A stretch of 64,000 bases of DNA from positions 2,666,001 to 2,730,000 of the forward strand of contig NZ_CP032744.1 in NCBI RefSeq assembly GCF_003641145.1, read 5' to 3'. How positions within the stretch are numbered: position 1 is the first letter of the stretch; each line of letters opens with the position of its first letter. This DNA is from Lactiplantibacillus paraplantarum. Lineage in GTDB: Bacteria; Bacillota; Bacilli; Lactobacillales; Lactobacillaceae. This document shows positions 55,201 to 63,899 of this stretch, in pieces. Under the pieces are notes generated by a model. The model was not told the origin of the DNA. It searched no databases and saw only the letters and a program-made list of their open reading frames with translations. The position numbers were made by a program, and so were the translations under genes.

Positions 55201-58200
55201 ATATTCACACCGTGCGTCGCAGTTCCGCTGATTGTTGATGTCAGCTTAAAAGTGCCGTCTGCCGCTTGGTACCCATAGTTATAAACAACCGTCACAGCGC
55301 CAACCGTCAGCTCACCACTAGCTGGATTGGTTATCTCATAATTATTATTGACCGCCGCACTCGTTAAAGTTACCGTAATCATTTTCGTACCGGGATCCGT
55401 TAGCCCCGATGTTAACGTGTAACCGATTGTCTGCCCCGCAACGACACCGGTAATGACTGGTATAATATTCTGCTCCTGACCGTTGGCCCACAGAATCGTA
55501 TCTGGCAAGGCGATAGTCACTGGCCGTTTAGTAATCGTTAACGTCCCACCAACATTAACATTGCCTGCGATTAGCAAGTTCGGATTAGCGGCAGCTAAAG
55601 CAGCCATTCCAGCCGCATTCAGCGTCACCGCGTACGTTCCCACATTTTGATCGATTGTTGTGGTATCGAGATAATTCGTCGAAACATGATACGCCGTTGT
55701 GCCACTCACAACCACTGCAGTGTCATCAATGGTCCAATTGCTAGGAGCCACGTATTCTGTGGGCAAGTACACCGTGTAACTACTTGGATCAGTCGTTGCA
55801 TCGTTGTCATAGACCTTTGAAGCCGGTGCGATGGTTATTCGAGCCGTAGCATCCGTACTGGTAGTAACGTAGCGCTGATAAGTGACCGTGTACACCGTAT
55901 TCTCATCACCAGAATAGTTCTGCGTTGATGCCACCGTGTTAGTATTCAGATAGTATGTCACACCATCTTGTGTAATTGTCGTTGGCAACTTAGTCATTGG
56001 GACATACGTTGCACCACTATCTCCCGTATAGGTCACCGTGCCTAACGCCGCACCATCGTTCCCGACTAACTGATAAGTATCAGTAATAGTCTTAGCTGAT
56101 AATGTGTAATGATATAAATAATCCGTAAAACCACTACCAATCGTAACCGCATCTGCAATACCTAGGGCATCCGCAACACGATCAATATTAGTATAATTTT
56201 GTAAACTTAACGAATAGCTACCATCAGTTTCATTAGGATCATCAGTCACATACACAACTGCCGAGTCAGGACTGGAAACTTGGTTACCAATTAAGCCGCT
56301 GGTCACCCCACTACTTTGAACAGCAATGACCGGCAATAGTGTATATTTCAGCGTCGAAAATGAGCCACCATTATAAACACTCGTTTGATCAAAATGAACC
56401 TGAAATGTTTGGCGGTCATTATAATCGGTAAGTTGAGTGACCACTAATCCCTGATAAGTCACGTTGTTTTGGGTCATCATCGTTTCAATAGCAGCCGTTA
56501 AAGTACTAACCGGATCAGTTGCGACTTGAGCAGCCCCATTACTGGCCGTAGTAGCAACTTTAAAGCCTGATGGCACAATAATATACTCAGTAAGATTGTT
56601 CACTGCCGTTTCTGATTGACTGATATTAAGAAGCGGCAAAATCAAGTACAACGCCTGACCATACGATAAATCAATTCCCCTTGTTCGGGCATGAGAAATC
56701 GTCAACACTGAAATCGGGGTCTCAACGCTAGCTTGCGCCCCATAATTTGCGGGCGATAAAATGACAGCGGTGCTAGTCTTGACCAACACCACCCCATCAC
56801 CAACAGTCGTACTATCAAAGGTCGTACTATTAAGATCAGATAAAGTCGTCATCGCAGCATCAGTTAAAGTGATAGTGTATTTACCCACAACGCCAGAATT
56901 AACGACTTCTGAATATGTCGTGTATGCAATTGGTACATTATACACAATTGCATCAGTCTGCGTATCATCATAACTAATTGTCCAATCAGCTGGAACTACA
57001 AGGGAACGACTATTAATAGTCGCTTGAACGACACTAAGCGTCTTGTTCACCATCACCGTTGTCGCGCCCATTGTAATAAGATCATGGGCAGCAATCACTA
57101 ACTGACCAGTAATAATCGCATCGGCAGTAATCGCGTCATTCGGATTAGCCTGCTGCAAAGCTACCAGTCCCTGATTTGACAAGGTTAACTGGTAAGTTCC
57201 AGATTCCGTTGCTGTGGGAACCACAATATCCCCACTGTCACTGGCTATCATGTACGTATTAGTTGTGCCATCTGTAGCCGAGCTAGCTAGCGTCCACGCA
57301 CTCGGCACCTTATACTGACTAGGTACCGTGATCGTATACGCACTGGGGGTGGCATCACCATAATTAATACTGGCTGAGCCAATCGTGATTATCGCACTTG
57401 GTACCGGAGCCTGCTCAATAGTTAATGTCCCCGTCACCACATTAGCAGCTGTAATATCTGCGCTGTTATTAGCTTCCGATAACTTAGTAATACCAGTTGT
57501 CGAAAGTGCGATTGTATATGTCCCGATTTCTGAACTGAACTTAGCCGTATCAACATCTGCTAAGTCCGTCACTGTATAAACATTGGCCGTACTTGTCGCT
57601 GCCCAATCTGCAGGCGCCTTAGTTCCATCAGCCAACGTAACCGTATAACGATTTGGTGTATCGGTCTTACCGTCATATGTTTTCGTAGCTGAATTAACTG
57701 TTGCAACCGTTGTAACAGCCGCTCGGGACGTGCTTGACGGACTAGCAATTGCGGCCGAAAAACTAGCCACACTGACCGTCTCCGCCACATTAGTTTTAGT
57801 CCTTGTTTTGATAAGCGTTGCCGTCGTATCAGGATTTGTCTCACTAATCGCAACACCACTAGTTTTTGTCGAACTACTAGTCGTAGCATCGGCCGCCGTA
57901 CTGGCTGTTGTTGCTGCACTCGCATTTGCAACACTGGACTTAGTAGCCGTGTTCGCATGACTAGTCGTTGAGCTTGCGTCACCTTCCGCAGCAACAGACA
58001 CCGAGTTAGCTGAAGTCGTTGCAACGTTATTGTTAGAATCGGTACTCGTTGTTTGCGTTCCATCACTACTATCATTCTGTTTAGTCGCCGTGTCCGATTC
58101 AGTACTAGCAGTACTCGTGCTGACCGTAGCTTTAGTTGTTAACGTGGCACTAGTCCCAGTGACTTCTGTCGTTTCGGTCTGACTCGTGGCAGTACTAGTT

Positions 58201-58346
58201 GTATCCGCCTTCACTTGAAGCTGAGCTAGTCCCGTCCCAATTGTTAGGGTACTGAGCCCAGCAACTAACCACAGCCGTCCCTTCTTATACATTTTATAAG
58301 TTCGTTTCTCAACCAAACGAGCTTGTTGCAAGCGCCGTTTCTGCAT
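52248..58346 (-). CDS. Giant LPXTG-anchored adhesin with MBG and MucBP/Mub repeats (2032 aa)
   Basis: The signal peptide carries a KxYKxGKxW variant (KMYKKGRLW). A Ser/Thr-rich stretch runs to about 210. Then come MBG-type Ig repeats (VYDNDATTDPSSYTVYLP and three relatives) from about 210 to 900, interrupted by a 200-residue segment at about 540-760 without a recognised family. Alternating MucBP and Mub units (VDHPG..., RTIxYxY...) run from about 1000 to 1900, followed by a Pro/Lys-rich stalk (EPTKPIEP). LPQTSE lies near residue 1995, then a membrane segment and basic tail. GAGGTG 8 bases upstream supports the ATG at 58346. Mucin or glycan binding is inferred from the domains. Confidence 0.92.
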   Translation of the reverse strand: MQKRRLQQARLVEKRTYKMYKKGRLWLVAGLSTLTIGTGLAQLQVKADTTSTATSQTETTEVTGTSATLTTKATVSTSTASTESDTATKQNDSSDGTQTTSTDSNNNVATTSANSVSVAAEGDASSTTSHANTATKSSVANASAATTASTAADATTSSSTKTSGVAISETNPDTTATLIKTRTKTNVAETVSVASFSAAIASPSSTSRAAVTTVATVNSATKTYDGKTDTPNRYTVTLADGTKAPADWAATSTANVYTVTDLADVDTAKFSSEIGTYTIALSTTGITKLSEANNSADITAANVVTGTLTIEQAPVPSAIITIGSASINYGDATPSAYTITVPSQYKVPSAWTLASSATDGTTNTYMIASDSGDIVVPTATESGTYQLTLSNQGLVALQQANPNDAITADAIITGQLVIAAHDLITMGATTVMVNKTLSVVQATINSRSLVVPADWTISYDDTQTDAIVYNVPIAYTTYSEVVNSGVVGKYTITLTDAAMTTLSDLNSTTFDSTTVGDGVVLVKTSTAVILSPANYGAQASVETPISVLTISHARTRGIDLSYGQALYLILPLLNISQSETAVNNLTEYIIVPSGFKVATTASNGAAQVATDPVSTLTAAIETMMTQNNVTYQGLVVTQLTDYNDRQTFQVHFDQTSVYNGGSFSTLKYTLLPVIAVQSSGVTSGLIGNQVSSPDSAVVYVTDDPNETDGSYSLSLQNYTNIDRVADALGIADAVTIGSGFTDYLYHYTLSAKTITDTYQLVGNDGAALGTVTYTGDSGATYVPMTKLPTTITQDGVTYYLNTNTVASTQNYSGDENTVYTVTYQRYVTTSTDATARITIAPASKVYDNDATTDPSSYTVYLPTEYVAPSNWTIDDTAVVVSGTTAYHVSTNYLDTTTIDQNVGTYAVTLNAAGMAALAAANPNLLIAGNVNVGGTLTITKRPVTIALPDTILWANGQEQNIIPVITGVVAGQTIGYTLTSGLTDPGTKMITVTLTSAAVNNNYEITNPASGELTVGAVTVVYNYGYQAADGTFKLTSTISGTATHGVNINATDYLNYTTSDTAAAHNKIGYTLQPGSTGYQADGTLTDVGGQVVYTYLANTEKITVVYVDQDQNNATLKRVPLSGSFSTSVNYTTANDIEAYEELGYVLVSDQVPTSIRFDQDTEQTYYVYLTHGTTTVTVDHPGSLTVSDLTTTSQRIINYVYADQTPTGLDNVIQTVGYTRTAIVDAVDGTLLSYGNWTTSATGGYPVVVSPIITGYTADTATVAAAMPASVGEVMTKTVIYTVNPETIKIQFIDETTGNQVLATVELRGNYGDSANYTATADIAKYEKLGYELASSDLPNQLTYNQDDPTYRITLVHRRVTVSVDHPGQPGQPIDTNYPGGPKYPADTGRDSLQQTVTRTIMYQYATGKLAAAAVNQSVTFERTATFDMVTGKQLIYSDWVVAPGQTASLAVVTSPTITGYQASAAEVGAITVTSQSELQPVVITYTAKPEVASIVFVDVTSGDTLATRLVTGDYDTVSDYSPASQIAAYKSLGYQLTSNNVPITGISFDQDDVMKVYTVKLTHQLTTVTPTKPGKPGQPIDPTNPDGPKYPVGTGIEDLTTRSKRIINYVYGDGQNAAPTVAQTVIFHRTATFDQVTKKVTYTDWDTAESIVTGAYATIDSPVITGYTPSAVRVDGITVKAGDADVQQTVVYQANIETAMVTYIDVTVGHQLGASVTLTGLFGTQADYQPASVIAQYVKAGYVLMSNDYPSMGAVFNQDGVVQRYTVYLAHNKLAITDQDQLTKTVTQTVHYQDQSGQMLQADTIRALTFTRSGIEDAVTGVATYRDWEPTVLNFTALTAPTIAKYYALTATTQAVTITADSVDDVQTLTYALDNLTPTEPTKPIEPTKPVEPLKPLKPVKPAKPTGADDLLKPAQSTTPAKLVHLLQPTKPTTIVKADHVTTSNQLSALEPSQMAITSRANAVKATPIIKAASEATVQTNKTRVATSRQLPQTSESRRSELMTEILGVTLATLLLGFGELKRKHYEK

Positions 58347-58393
58347 CTTTAATCACCTCAAAAAGCAGCCATACTTATCACTTTTACGCGTGC

Positions 58394-58420
58394 CACTAGT
58401 TATTATTTAGCATAATTCAT
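58394..58420. repeat. Partial arm of the MITE-like element upstream of the giant adhesin
   Basis: CACTAGTTATTATTTAGCAT and the following ATTCAT match the reverse complement of the right arm of the element at 35938 with few differences. No second arm was found in 58347-58779; this gap otherwise holds only a terminator. Confidence 0.45.
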
Positions 58421-58724
58421 AGCGGATTAATGGCCGTAAACCACATTATTTTTATATTAACTAATAATACGTTTTATATTAATAATAAGTATACGCTTTT
58501 TATCAATTAGCATTACGCCCTATCTAACTATTTTTAGGTACCAGTATCATACATTTATAGGTTAAACTTCAATTTCATTCCTGAACCCGTTAATCGGATA
58601 ATACTGAAATAATCGTCTGAGAAGACTGCATATAATCATTAGTCAGTATTTATTCATCATTTTTACTATCTAAACTATACAATGACCGACATGATCCATC
58701 ATTGTCAGTTACTGCAAACACCAT

Positions 58725-58768
58725 AAAACGACTTCTCAAAACCAGTACTGGTTTTGAAAAGTCGTTTT
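58725..58768 (-). terminator. Terminator of csc cluster 3
   Basis: Long inverted repeat AAAACGACTTCTCAAAACCA with its partner around the centre AGTACT, T-run on the minus strand. Confidence 0.82.
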
Positions 58769-58779
58769 ATTAATCAGAA

Positions 58780-59826
58780 CTATTTATCTTTCTCTGCTAA
58801 TTGTTTTTCTAATGCTTTGATCTTCTTTTGTTTGCGTCGAATGTACCAAATTACCAGCACCATTAGCAATAGTAGTAATAAGCCAATCCCGATATATAGC
58901 CACCAGTTAGGCCCTTGATTCAAGACCGCCGTCTTATTCAAGGTATCGGCCTGCCCCTGCGTAATCACAAAGTTCTGCTTAAACTGCCAGTGTTGCTTCT
59001 TGGAAGTGACTTTCACGACCGCTGTGTATTTACCGGCCGCTAGCGCCTTTTCCCCCGTCCGTAATGGCAATTTATAGATTGAATTAGGTGCCATCTGGCC
59101 GTTTGCTAACTTTTGATGGTAGACAACTTTACTGCCTCCCCGATGATAAATCTTAATGTTAGTCTGTACTTTATTTAGGTAAGCCGCCGTATGGTTAACC
59201 AACGGAAAATTAATGACATTGCGCCCATTAATCTGCTTGACCGCAATCTTATTCATTGTTAGCTGATTGGTTGTTAAATCCTTACTACCATGCAAAATTA
59301 CGGCTTCAGTATAAGCGTATTGGTTATTGACTGCCACGGCCTTTTTAGTATCAGTTGCCGTGGCCTTTTTCAGGAAAGTTATCCCACCTGCTAAAATACC
59401 TTGATAACTTTGGGCCGGCATCTTAATTTGAAACTTGACCGTCTTGATTTGCCCCTTAGCCAGCTTGACTTGTGGTTCATCAGTTGTCACTAATTTGCTA
59501 ATATCATACGGCAAATTTGCGCTGCGATTATTCGTATGTTTGTATTCCACAACACCATTAATATTTGTCGTGGCCTTAGCGATACCTATATTGATTGTAA
59601 TGGGCGCACTAGCCGTATTATGAATTTTGACCGCAACGATTTGTGTTTGTCGCGGTTTTAACTTCAAGTCAAAGTAAGAGAGACGCTTATCGACCTGACT
59701 GCTAGACTGGACTGGCGTGATTTCAAAGCCGACACCCTGATCAGCGGCCGCTGCTTGTCCCATCATTAATAAACTAACAACACCGGCCAATAATATTCCC
59801 AATATACATTGCAATCGTTTCTGCAC
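58780..59826 (-). CDS. cscA: DUF916/DUF3324 membrane-anchored protein, csc cluster 3 (348 aa)
   Basis: Signal peptide ending AAAAD; DUF916 beginning GVGFEITPVQSSSQVDKR; DUF3324 with ILAGGITFLKK; a membrane segment at about 308-328 (LYIGIGLLLLLLMVLVIWYI); and the cytosolic helix RRKQKKIKALEKQLAEKDK. Closest to the copy at 15194. Last gene of the cluster, 73 bases after the short WxL gene. Confidence 0.93.
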   Translation of the reverse strand: MQKRLQCILGILLAGVVSLLMMGQAAAADQGVGFEITPVQSSSQVDKRLSYFDLKLKPRQTQIVAVKIHNTASAPITINIGIAKATTNINGVVEYKHTNNRSANLPYDISKLVTTDEPQVKLAKGQIKTVKFQIKMPAQSYQGILAGGITFLKKATATDTKKAVAVNNQYAYTEAVILHGSKDLTTNQLTMNKIAVKQINGRNVINFPLVNHTAAYLNKVQTNIKIYHRGGSKVVYHQKLANGQMAPNSIYKLPLRTGEKALAAGKYTAVVKVTSKKQHWQFKQNFVITQGQADTLNKTAVLNQGPNWWLYIGIGLLLLLLMVLVIWYIRRKQKKIKALEKQLAEKDK

Positions 59827-59899
59827 TTTAACCCCGCCTTTTTCTCAGATTATGTATCGACATTGGCCGTAGCCAACATCGGCTAACTAGTCACCCAGA

Positions 59900-60463
59900 T
59901 TAGTTACCTGGTGTGACACTTAAGTTCCAAGTTAACGTAGTGGTATAACCCGTAGCTAACTTAGTCGTTTCTCCAGGAACAACCAACTTAGAATCACTAA
60001 ATGTCACCGTTGAATCTCCGTTACCAGTACCATTTTTAGCAGAAGCGACGGTCCCCGCTGCACCTGCAGTCTCAGTCGTCCCCGGCACTAACGTAGTACT
60101 GCCATTCGTCACTGCCGAATCACTCTCAGTACCAGCAACTGTTAAAGCCGCATTCGTCAAAGCTGATCCAGTCCCATCGGTGGCCGTATTGAATTGTTGC
60201 CCCTGAGCAACCGTCAAGGTCCAACCCGCACTAGTCCCACGCAAGTCGCTTACCGTAACCGTTGGGGTAGTCGTAGTATCTAAGGTGGCATTACTTGAGG
60301 TAATTGCATTGCTACCGAAAGCCAAATTAGTGGTATCAACGCTCATTGACAGTGTTCCCCCAGTAAACGTTACATCACCTGTCGAAGTATCAGCATTAGC
60401 CACAACCGTCGTGGCTCCCAAAAGTCCTGCAGAAATCATTAATCCAAAAACGAATTTTTTCAT
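59900..60463 (-). CDS. cscB: WxL-domain surface protein, short type, csc cluster 3 (187 aa)
   Basis: Intact counterpart of the interrupted gene at 16308. Signal peptide ending VANADT, WxL domain with GTSAGWTLTV and terminal LTWNLSVTPGN. Comparison shows that the codon after the proximal WxL motif is normally Thr/Ser followed by Val, which is where cluster 2 has TGA. GAAAGG upstream of the ATG. Confidence 0.92.
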   Translation of the reverse strand: MKKFVFGLMISAGLLGATTVVANADTSTGDVTFTGGTLSMSVDTTNLAFGSNAITSSNATLDTTTTPTVTVSDLRGTSAGWTLTVAQGQQFNTATDGTGSALTNAALTVAGTESDSAVTNGSTTLVPGTTETAGAAGTVASAKNGTGNGDSTVTFSDSKLVVPGETTKLATGYTTTLTWNLSVTPGN

Positions 60464-60515
60464 TACAATACGCTTCCTTTCAAGCTAAGCTGTGTTTTTA
60501 ACTATGAATCACTAA

Positions 60516-62990
60516 TTAATTATTGGCCACGGTATTATTTAGACTCCACGAAATCGTGCCTTGATATTCGTCGATGGTGGCCGCACCACTCGGAACCTTT
60601 AGCAATAGCCCGGCATTATCTGACCAACTACCAGAGATATCGACACCCTCGTGATTAGTCGTTGTTTGTGAATAAACTTGGGCAGCTACTCCCGGCGACA
60701 ATATTATCTGACTATCACCAGTCTGGTAATACAACGTAGCTCCTAAAGTTCGACCAGTCTCAGTACCGACAAAGCCCGTGCTCCCAAGCTCAGCAGTTAA
60801 ATTCCATGTCGAATTTAACTTACCATTATTCTGAACTTCCAACAGCTTATCAAGGGTTGGGGCATACGTCTCAGTCGTTCCTGATAACGCATGACTACCA
60901 AAATCGAGCGTTGCCGGTGACGAATTAAAGAATAAGTTACCAGCGTAGACGTAAGTTACCGTAATTGCATCGTCACCGTACGTCCCAGTGGCATTATCCG
61001 GTGTTACGCTAAGTGTATAACCCGTAATGTCCTCAGAAGTCGTTGTATAATCCTGACCCGCTGTTCCAGATAGCGTTTGCTCAGCCGCAATTTCGGTTCC
61101 GTCTTCATCCACATACTTAACAGTCACTGCACCACCAACCTTCGCCCAGTTATAAGTTCCCGCCATTGTGCTACCGTCATAACTTGACATCAAGTCAGCC
61201 GAATTATACGTCTTGCCGCTGGTACCTTTTTGCCATTCACCAGTGTAAGGAGCAATACTACTAGGTGATTGCAAAGCCATCGTACTGTCACCATGGAAAG
61301 TAAAGTTGCTACCTAGTGTCAGATGCTGAAGCTTAGCATCACCAACAAAGACATTCGTGTACGTGGTTGCCTTACTAGTGTCCCAACTTGATAAATCTAA
61401 CGTTGTCAGCCCGGTGCAATTCATAAATACTTCCTGCATGTTGGTCACAAGCTTGGTATTCCAACCTGACAAATCCAATTTAGTTAACGCTTTATCATTA
61501 GCAAACATATCAGCTACTGTTGTTACGTTACTAGTTTGCCAATTACTTACATTGGCACTCGTCAAGGCAACACAATTATAAAATGTATGATCCATGGTCG
61601 TTACCTTACTAGTATTCCAGCTATCAACATCCAATGTGGTTACTTTGCTACAGCCTGTGAAAGTATAAGCTAAGCTAGCCACCGTACCAATATTCCAGCC
61701 ACTTATGTCGAGATGAGTGAGACTTGAACAATTCTGAAAGGTATTAGCTAGGGTAGTGACGTCGGACGTATCCCAACCACTAAGATTCAGTGTTGTCACC
61801 TTAGAACAATTCTGAAAGGTGCTGGCTAAACTAGTAATTACTGGAACAGTCCAATTACTAACATCTAAGGTCGTCACCTTAGAACAATTTTGAAAAGTCC
61901 CCGCTAAGGTCGTTACACTTTGAGTAGACCATTTGCTAACATCTAGCGTAGTTACCCCTGAACAGCCACTGAATAAATATGACATATCCGTAACATTGCT
62001 AGTATTCCAACCGCTAACATCCAAACTCGTTAGTGCAGCACATCTATAAAATAAATACCGCGCGGAAACTAAGCTATCTGTTTTCCAGGCACTTACATCC
62101 ACAGTCGCAAGATTCGAACAAGAAATAAACATCGAATTCATGCTGGTCACCTGGCTGACATTCCAACTTTTCGTTCCTACTTTAGTTAAAGCGGTGCAGC
62201 TGGCAAACATCCGACTCATATCAGTGACATTTCCCGTCTGCCACTCATCGGTATCACCAATCGATGTCAAGGCTGTACAGCCATCAAACATCCCACTCAT
62301 ATTAGTGACGGTTGAAAAATCAGTTTGACCAAAATCAACTGATGTCAACTTAGCATCCATGTAGAACATCTGTTGGGTACTGGTAACCCCATCCATTGAT
62401 AGATTACTGAGGCCCGTAATCGTCGTCAAGTTTGTTAAGTTCGAAAACAAATAGGCATAATTTGGCGCTGTTGTAATCGTAATTACGCCCGTTATTTTGA
62501 TACTCGTAATTGCTGTCGCATAATTCGCCCACGGTGACGCGCTTGCTAGTAAATATTGAAAGCTACCGCCACTTAGCGTTAATACGCCATCACTATCGAT
62601 GGTCCACGATACCGTTCCCATCGTTCCCGAAGCCGGTAGCTCACCCGTCGTACTCGTTGTATCGTTTGCTGCCGTACTACTGGTTGAGCTAGAACTACTC
62701 GAGCCATTGTCAGTCGTACTGCTACTAGAACTGCTTGATACGCTGCTAGTCGTATTGCCACTAGAACTGCTGTCATCAGTCGTGCTCGTCGTATCAGCGC
62801 TCACCGCCATCACGTTCGTAGCTGCAACCTTGCTCACAGCAGTGTCGTCAGTCGACGAGGACGAAGCGCTCGTTGGCGTTGTTGTAGCAGCCTGGGTTGC
62901 CAATGCAGGCACGATCATACTTAGTGGCGCACTTCCGCCTAAAATAAAACCAACGCTTAAAATCATTAACTTCGAAATTCGCCAACGCAC
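60516..62990 (-). CDS. cscC: BspA-like (DUF285) WxL surface protein, csc cluster 3 (824 aa)
   Basis: GTG start 7 bases after AGGAGG. Signal peptide to about 33 (ATQAAT), Ser/Thr-rich stretch, then about 16 BspA repeats (W[DN]TSxVTxMxxxFxxCxxLTxLD), a MucBP domain (VTVKYVDEDGTEIAAEQTL) and a WxL domain (TWNLTAEL, terminal ISWSLNNTV). Intact homologue of the frameshifted gene in cluster 2. Secreted and bound to the wall through WxL; BspA repeats in other bacteria bind host proteins. Confidence 0.92.
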   Translation of the reverse strand: MRWRISKLMILSVGFILGGSAPLSMIVPALATQAATTTPTSASSSSTDDTAVSKVAATNVMAVSADTTSTTDDSSSSGNTTSSVSSSSSSSTTDNGSSSSSSTSSTAANDTTSTTGELPASGTMGTVSWTIDSDGVLTLSGGSFQYLLASASPWANYATAITSIKITGVITITTAPNYAYLFSNLTNLTTITGLSNLSMDGVTSTQQMFYMDAKLTSVDFGQTDFSTVTNMSGMFDGCTALTSIGDTDEWQTGNVTDMSRMFASCTALTKVGTKSWNVSQVTSMNSMFISCSNLATVDVSAWKTDSLVSARYLFYRCAALTSLDVSGWNTSNVTDMSYLFSGCSGVTTLDVSKWSTQSVTTLAGTFQNCSKVTTLDVSNWTVPVITSLASTFQNCSKVTTLNLSGWDTSDVTTLANTFQNCSSLTHLDISGWNIGTVASLAYTFTGCSKVTTLDVDSWNTSKVTTMDHTFYNCVALTSANVSNWQTSNVTTVADMFANDKALTKLDLSGWNTKLVTNMQEVFMNCTGLTTLDLSSWDTSKATTYTNVFVGDAKLQHLTLGSNFTFHGDSTMALQSPSSIAPYTGEWQKGTSGKTYNSADLMSSYDGSTMAGTYNWAKVGGAVTVKYVDEDGTEIAAEQTLSGTAGQDYTTTSEDITGYTLSVTPDNATGTYGDDAITVTYVYAGNLFFNSSPATLDFGSHALSGTTETYAPTLDKLLEVQNNGKLNSTWNLTAELGSTGFVGTETGRTLGATLYYQTGDSQIILSPGVAAQVYSQTTTNHEGVDISGSWSDNAGLLLKVPSGAATIDEYQGTISWSLNNTVANN

Positions 62991-63028
62991 ACGATCACCT
63001 CCTATTTGGACATTGGTTGTCAGCCCAC

Positions 63029-63451
63029 TTATTCATGTAATACTGAATGCTGATAGCGTTCACATTTATTGCCATAGTATGCCGCCATTAATAATAAAAT
63101 TAATAGTAATAGTCCCATAATAACTAACAGCCACCGGCAGGCCTGCTCATCTGTTTGTGGTAAGTAGCCTCGCCAAGATGAACCTTGATTAGTTTGACGA
63201 TCATTTTTCCGATAAGCCCGGCTAGTTCTGGTTGAAATTTTCTTACTATCCGATTGTTTAGTTGCTTTTGTTATGGTGTCATGATGCTTAATCGTTGTTT
63301 GCGTATTTGTTGTTGAAGATGAGGTCGTCGTTTGTTGAAACGTCACTTGCGCTGTACTAGTATCATTGGCCCTAGCAATCATTGTTGGGGTAACAATGAC
63401 ACAAATGGCACCTATCATACCAACTAACCATGCTACCCATCGTCTCTTAAT
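63029..63451 (-). CDS. cscD: Small LPXTG-anchored protein, csc cluster 3 (about 141 aa, unusual start)
   Basis: CscD-type: signal peptide KRRWVAWLVGMIGAICVIVT to IARAN, a Thr/Ser/Lys middle, LPQTDE near residue 100, membrane segment, and a longer tail with Cys (NKCERYQHSVLHE). The start is odd: GGAGG (63460-63464) is followed 8 bases later by ATT at 63451, with no in-frame ATG/GTG/TTG in between; the in-frame TTG at 63466 overlaps the GGAGG. I used the ATT. If TTG is used the protein has 145 residues. Confidence 0.85.
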   Translation of the reverse strand: MKRRWVAWLVGMIGAICVIVTPTMIARANDTSTAQVTFQQTTTSSSTTNTQTTIKHHDTITKATKQSDSKKISTRTSRAYRKNDRQTNQGSSWRGYLPQTDEQACRWLLVIMGLLLLILLLMAAYYGNKCERYQHSVLHE

Positions 63452-63459
63452 AACAATCG

Positions 63460-63464
63460 CCTCC
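63460..63464 (-). promoter_or_regulatory. Ribosome binding site (GGAGG) that argues for an ATT start
   Basis: Strong Shine-Dalgarno with ideal spacing only to the ATT codon at 63451. Confidence 0.55.
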
Positions 63465-63596
63465 AAGTAAGGTTTGATTGCTTAATCATTAACCTTTTAT
63501 GCACAGTTTGGCAAAACACTAACCTGGTATTTTAGCCATTAAGGTTTGCATACAAAAATAGATAACAGCCACTACCATTTCCCCTATTCACTATGT

Positions 63597-63602
63597 AATT
63601 AT
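63597..63602 (-). promoter_or_regulatory. Probable -10 of csc cluster 3
   Basis: TATAAT on the minus strand with TTAACC 18 bases upstream, about 145 bases before the cluster. Otherwise the gap 63465-63899 is AT-rich without a gene. Confidence 0.45.
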
Positions 63603-63832
63603 AGCATTATTATTTTATAATGGTTAATGTTTTTTTAATATTTATTTCAAAAAAATTCACTAGCATAATCAATGCTCAGCACGTCCAAATTGGACATTAG
63701 GTTTAGCAGACTGCTGGCCGTTTATTTTCGCCAACTAATTGCTCAATATTACTATGACCAGTCAAGCAATTAAATTGCCACTTATATCTCAGTTTTAAAA
63801 CTGCTATATCACTACAGCCTATAATGCAAGAA

Positions 63833-63859
63833 AGTTGCCATCACTAAGAAATGGCAACT
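63833..63859 (-). terminator. Possible terminator of the alpha/beta hydrolase gene
   Basis: Perfect 9-bp stem AGTTGCCAT/ATGGCAACT with a 9-base loop; weak T-run on the minus strand. Confidence 0.55.
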
Positions 63860-63899
63860 GATTTAAGACAAATATTTAATTTGAAGATCACAGCCAACG

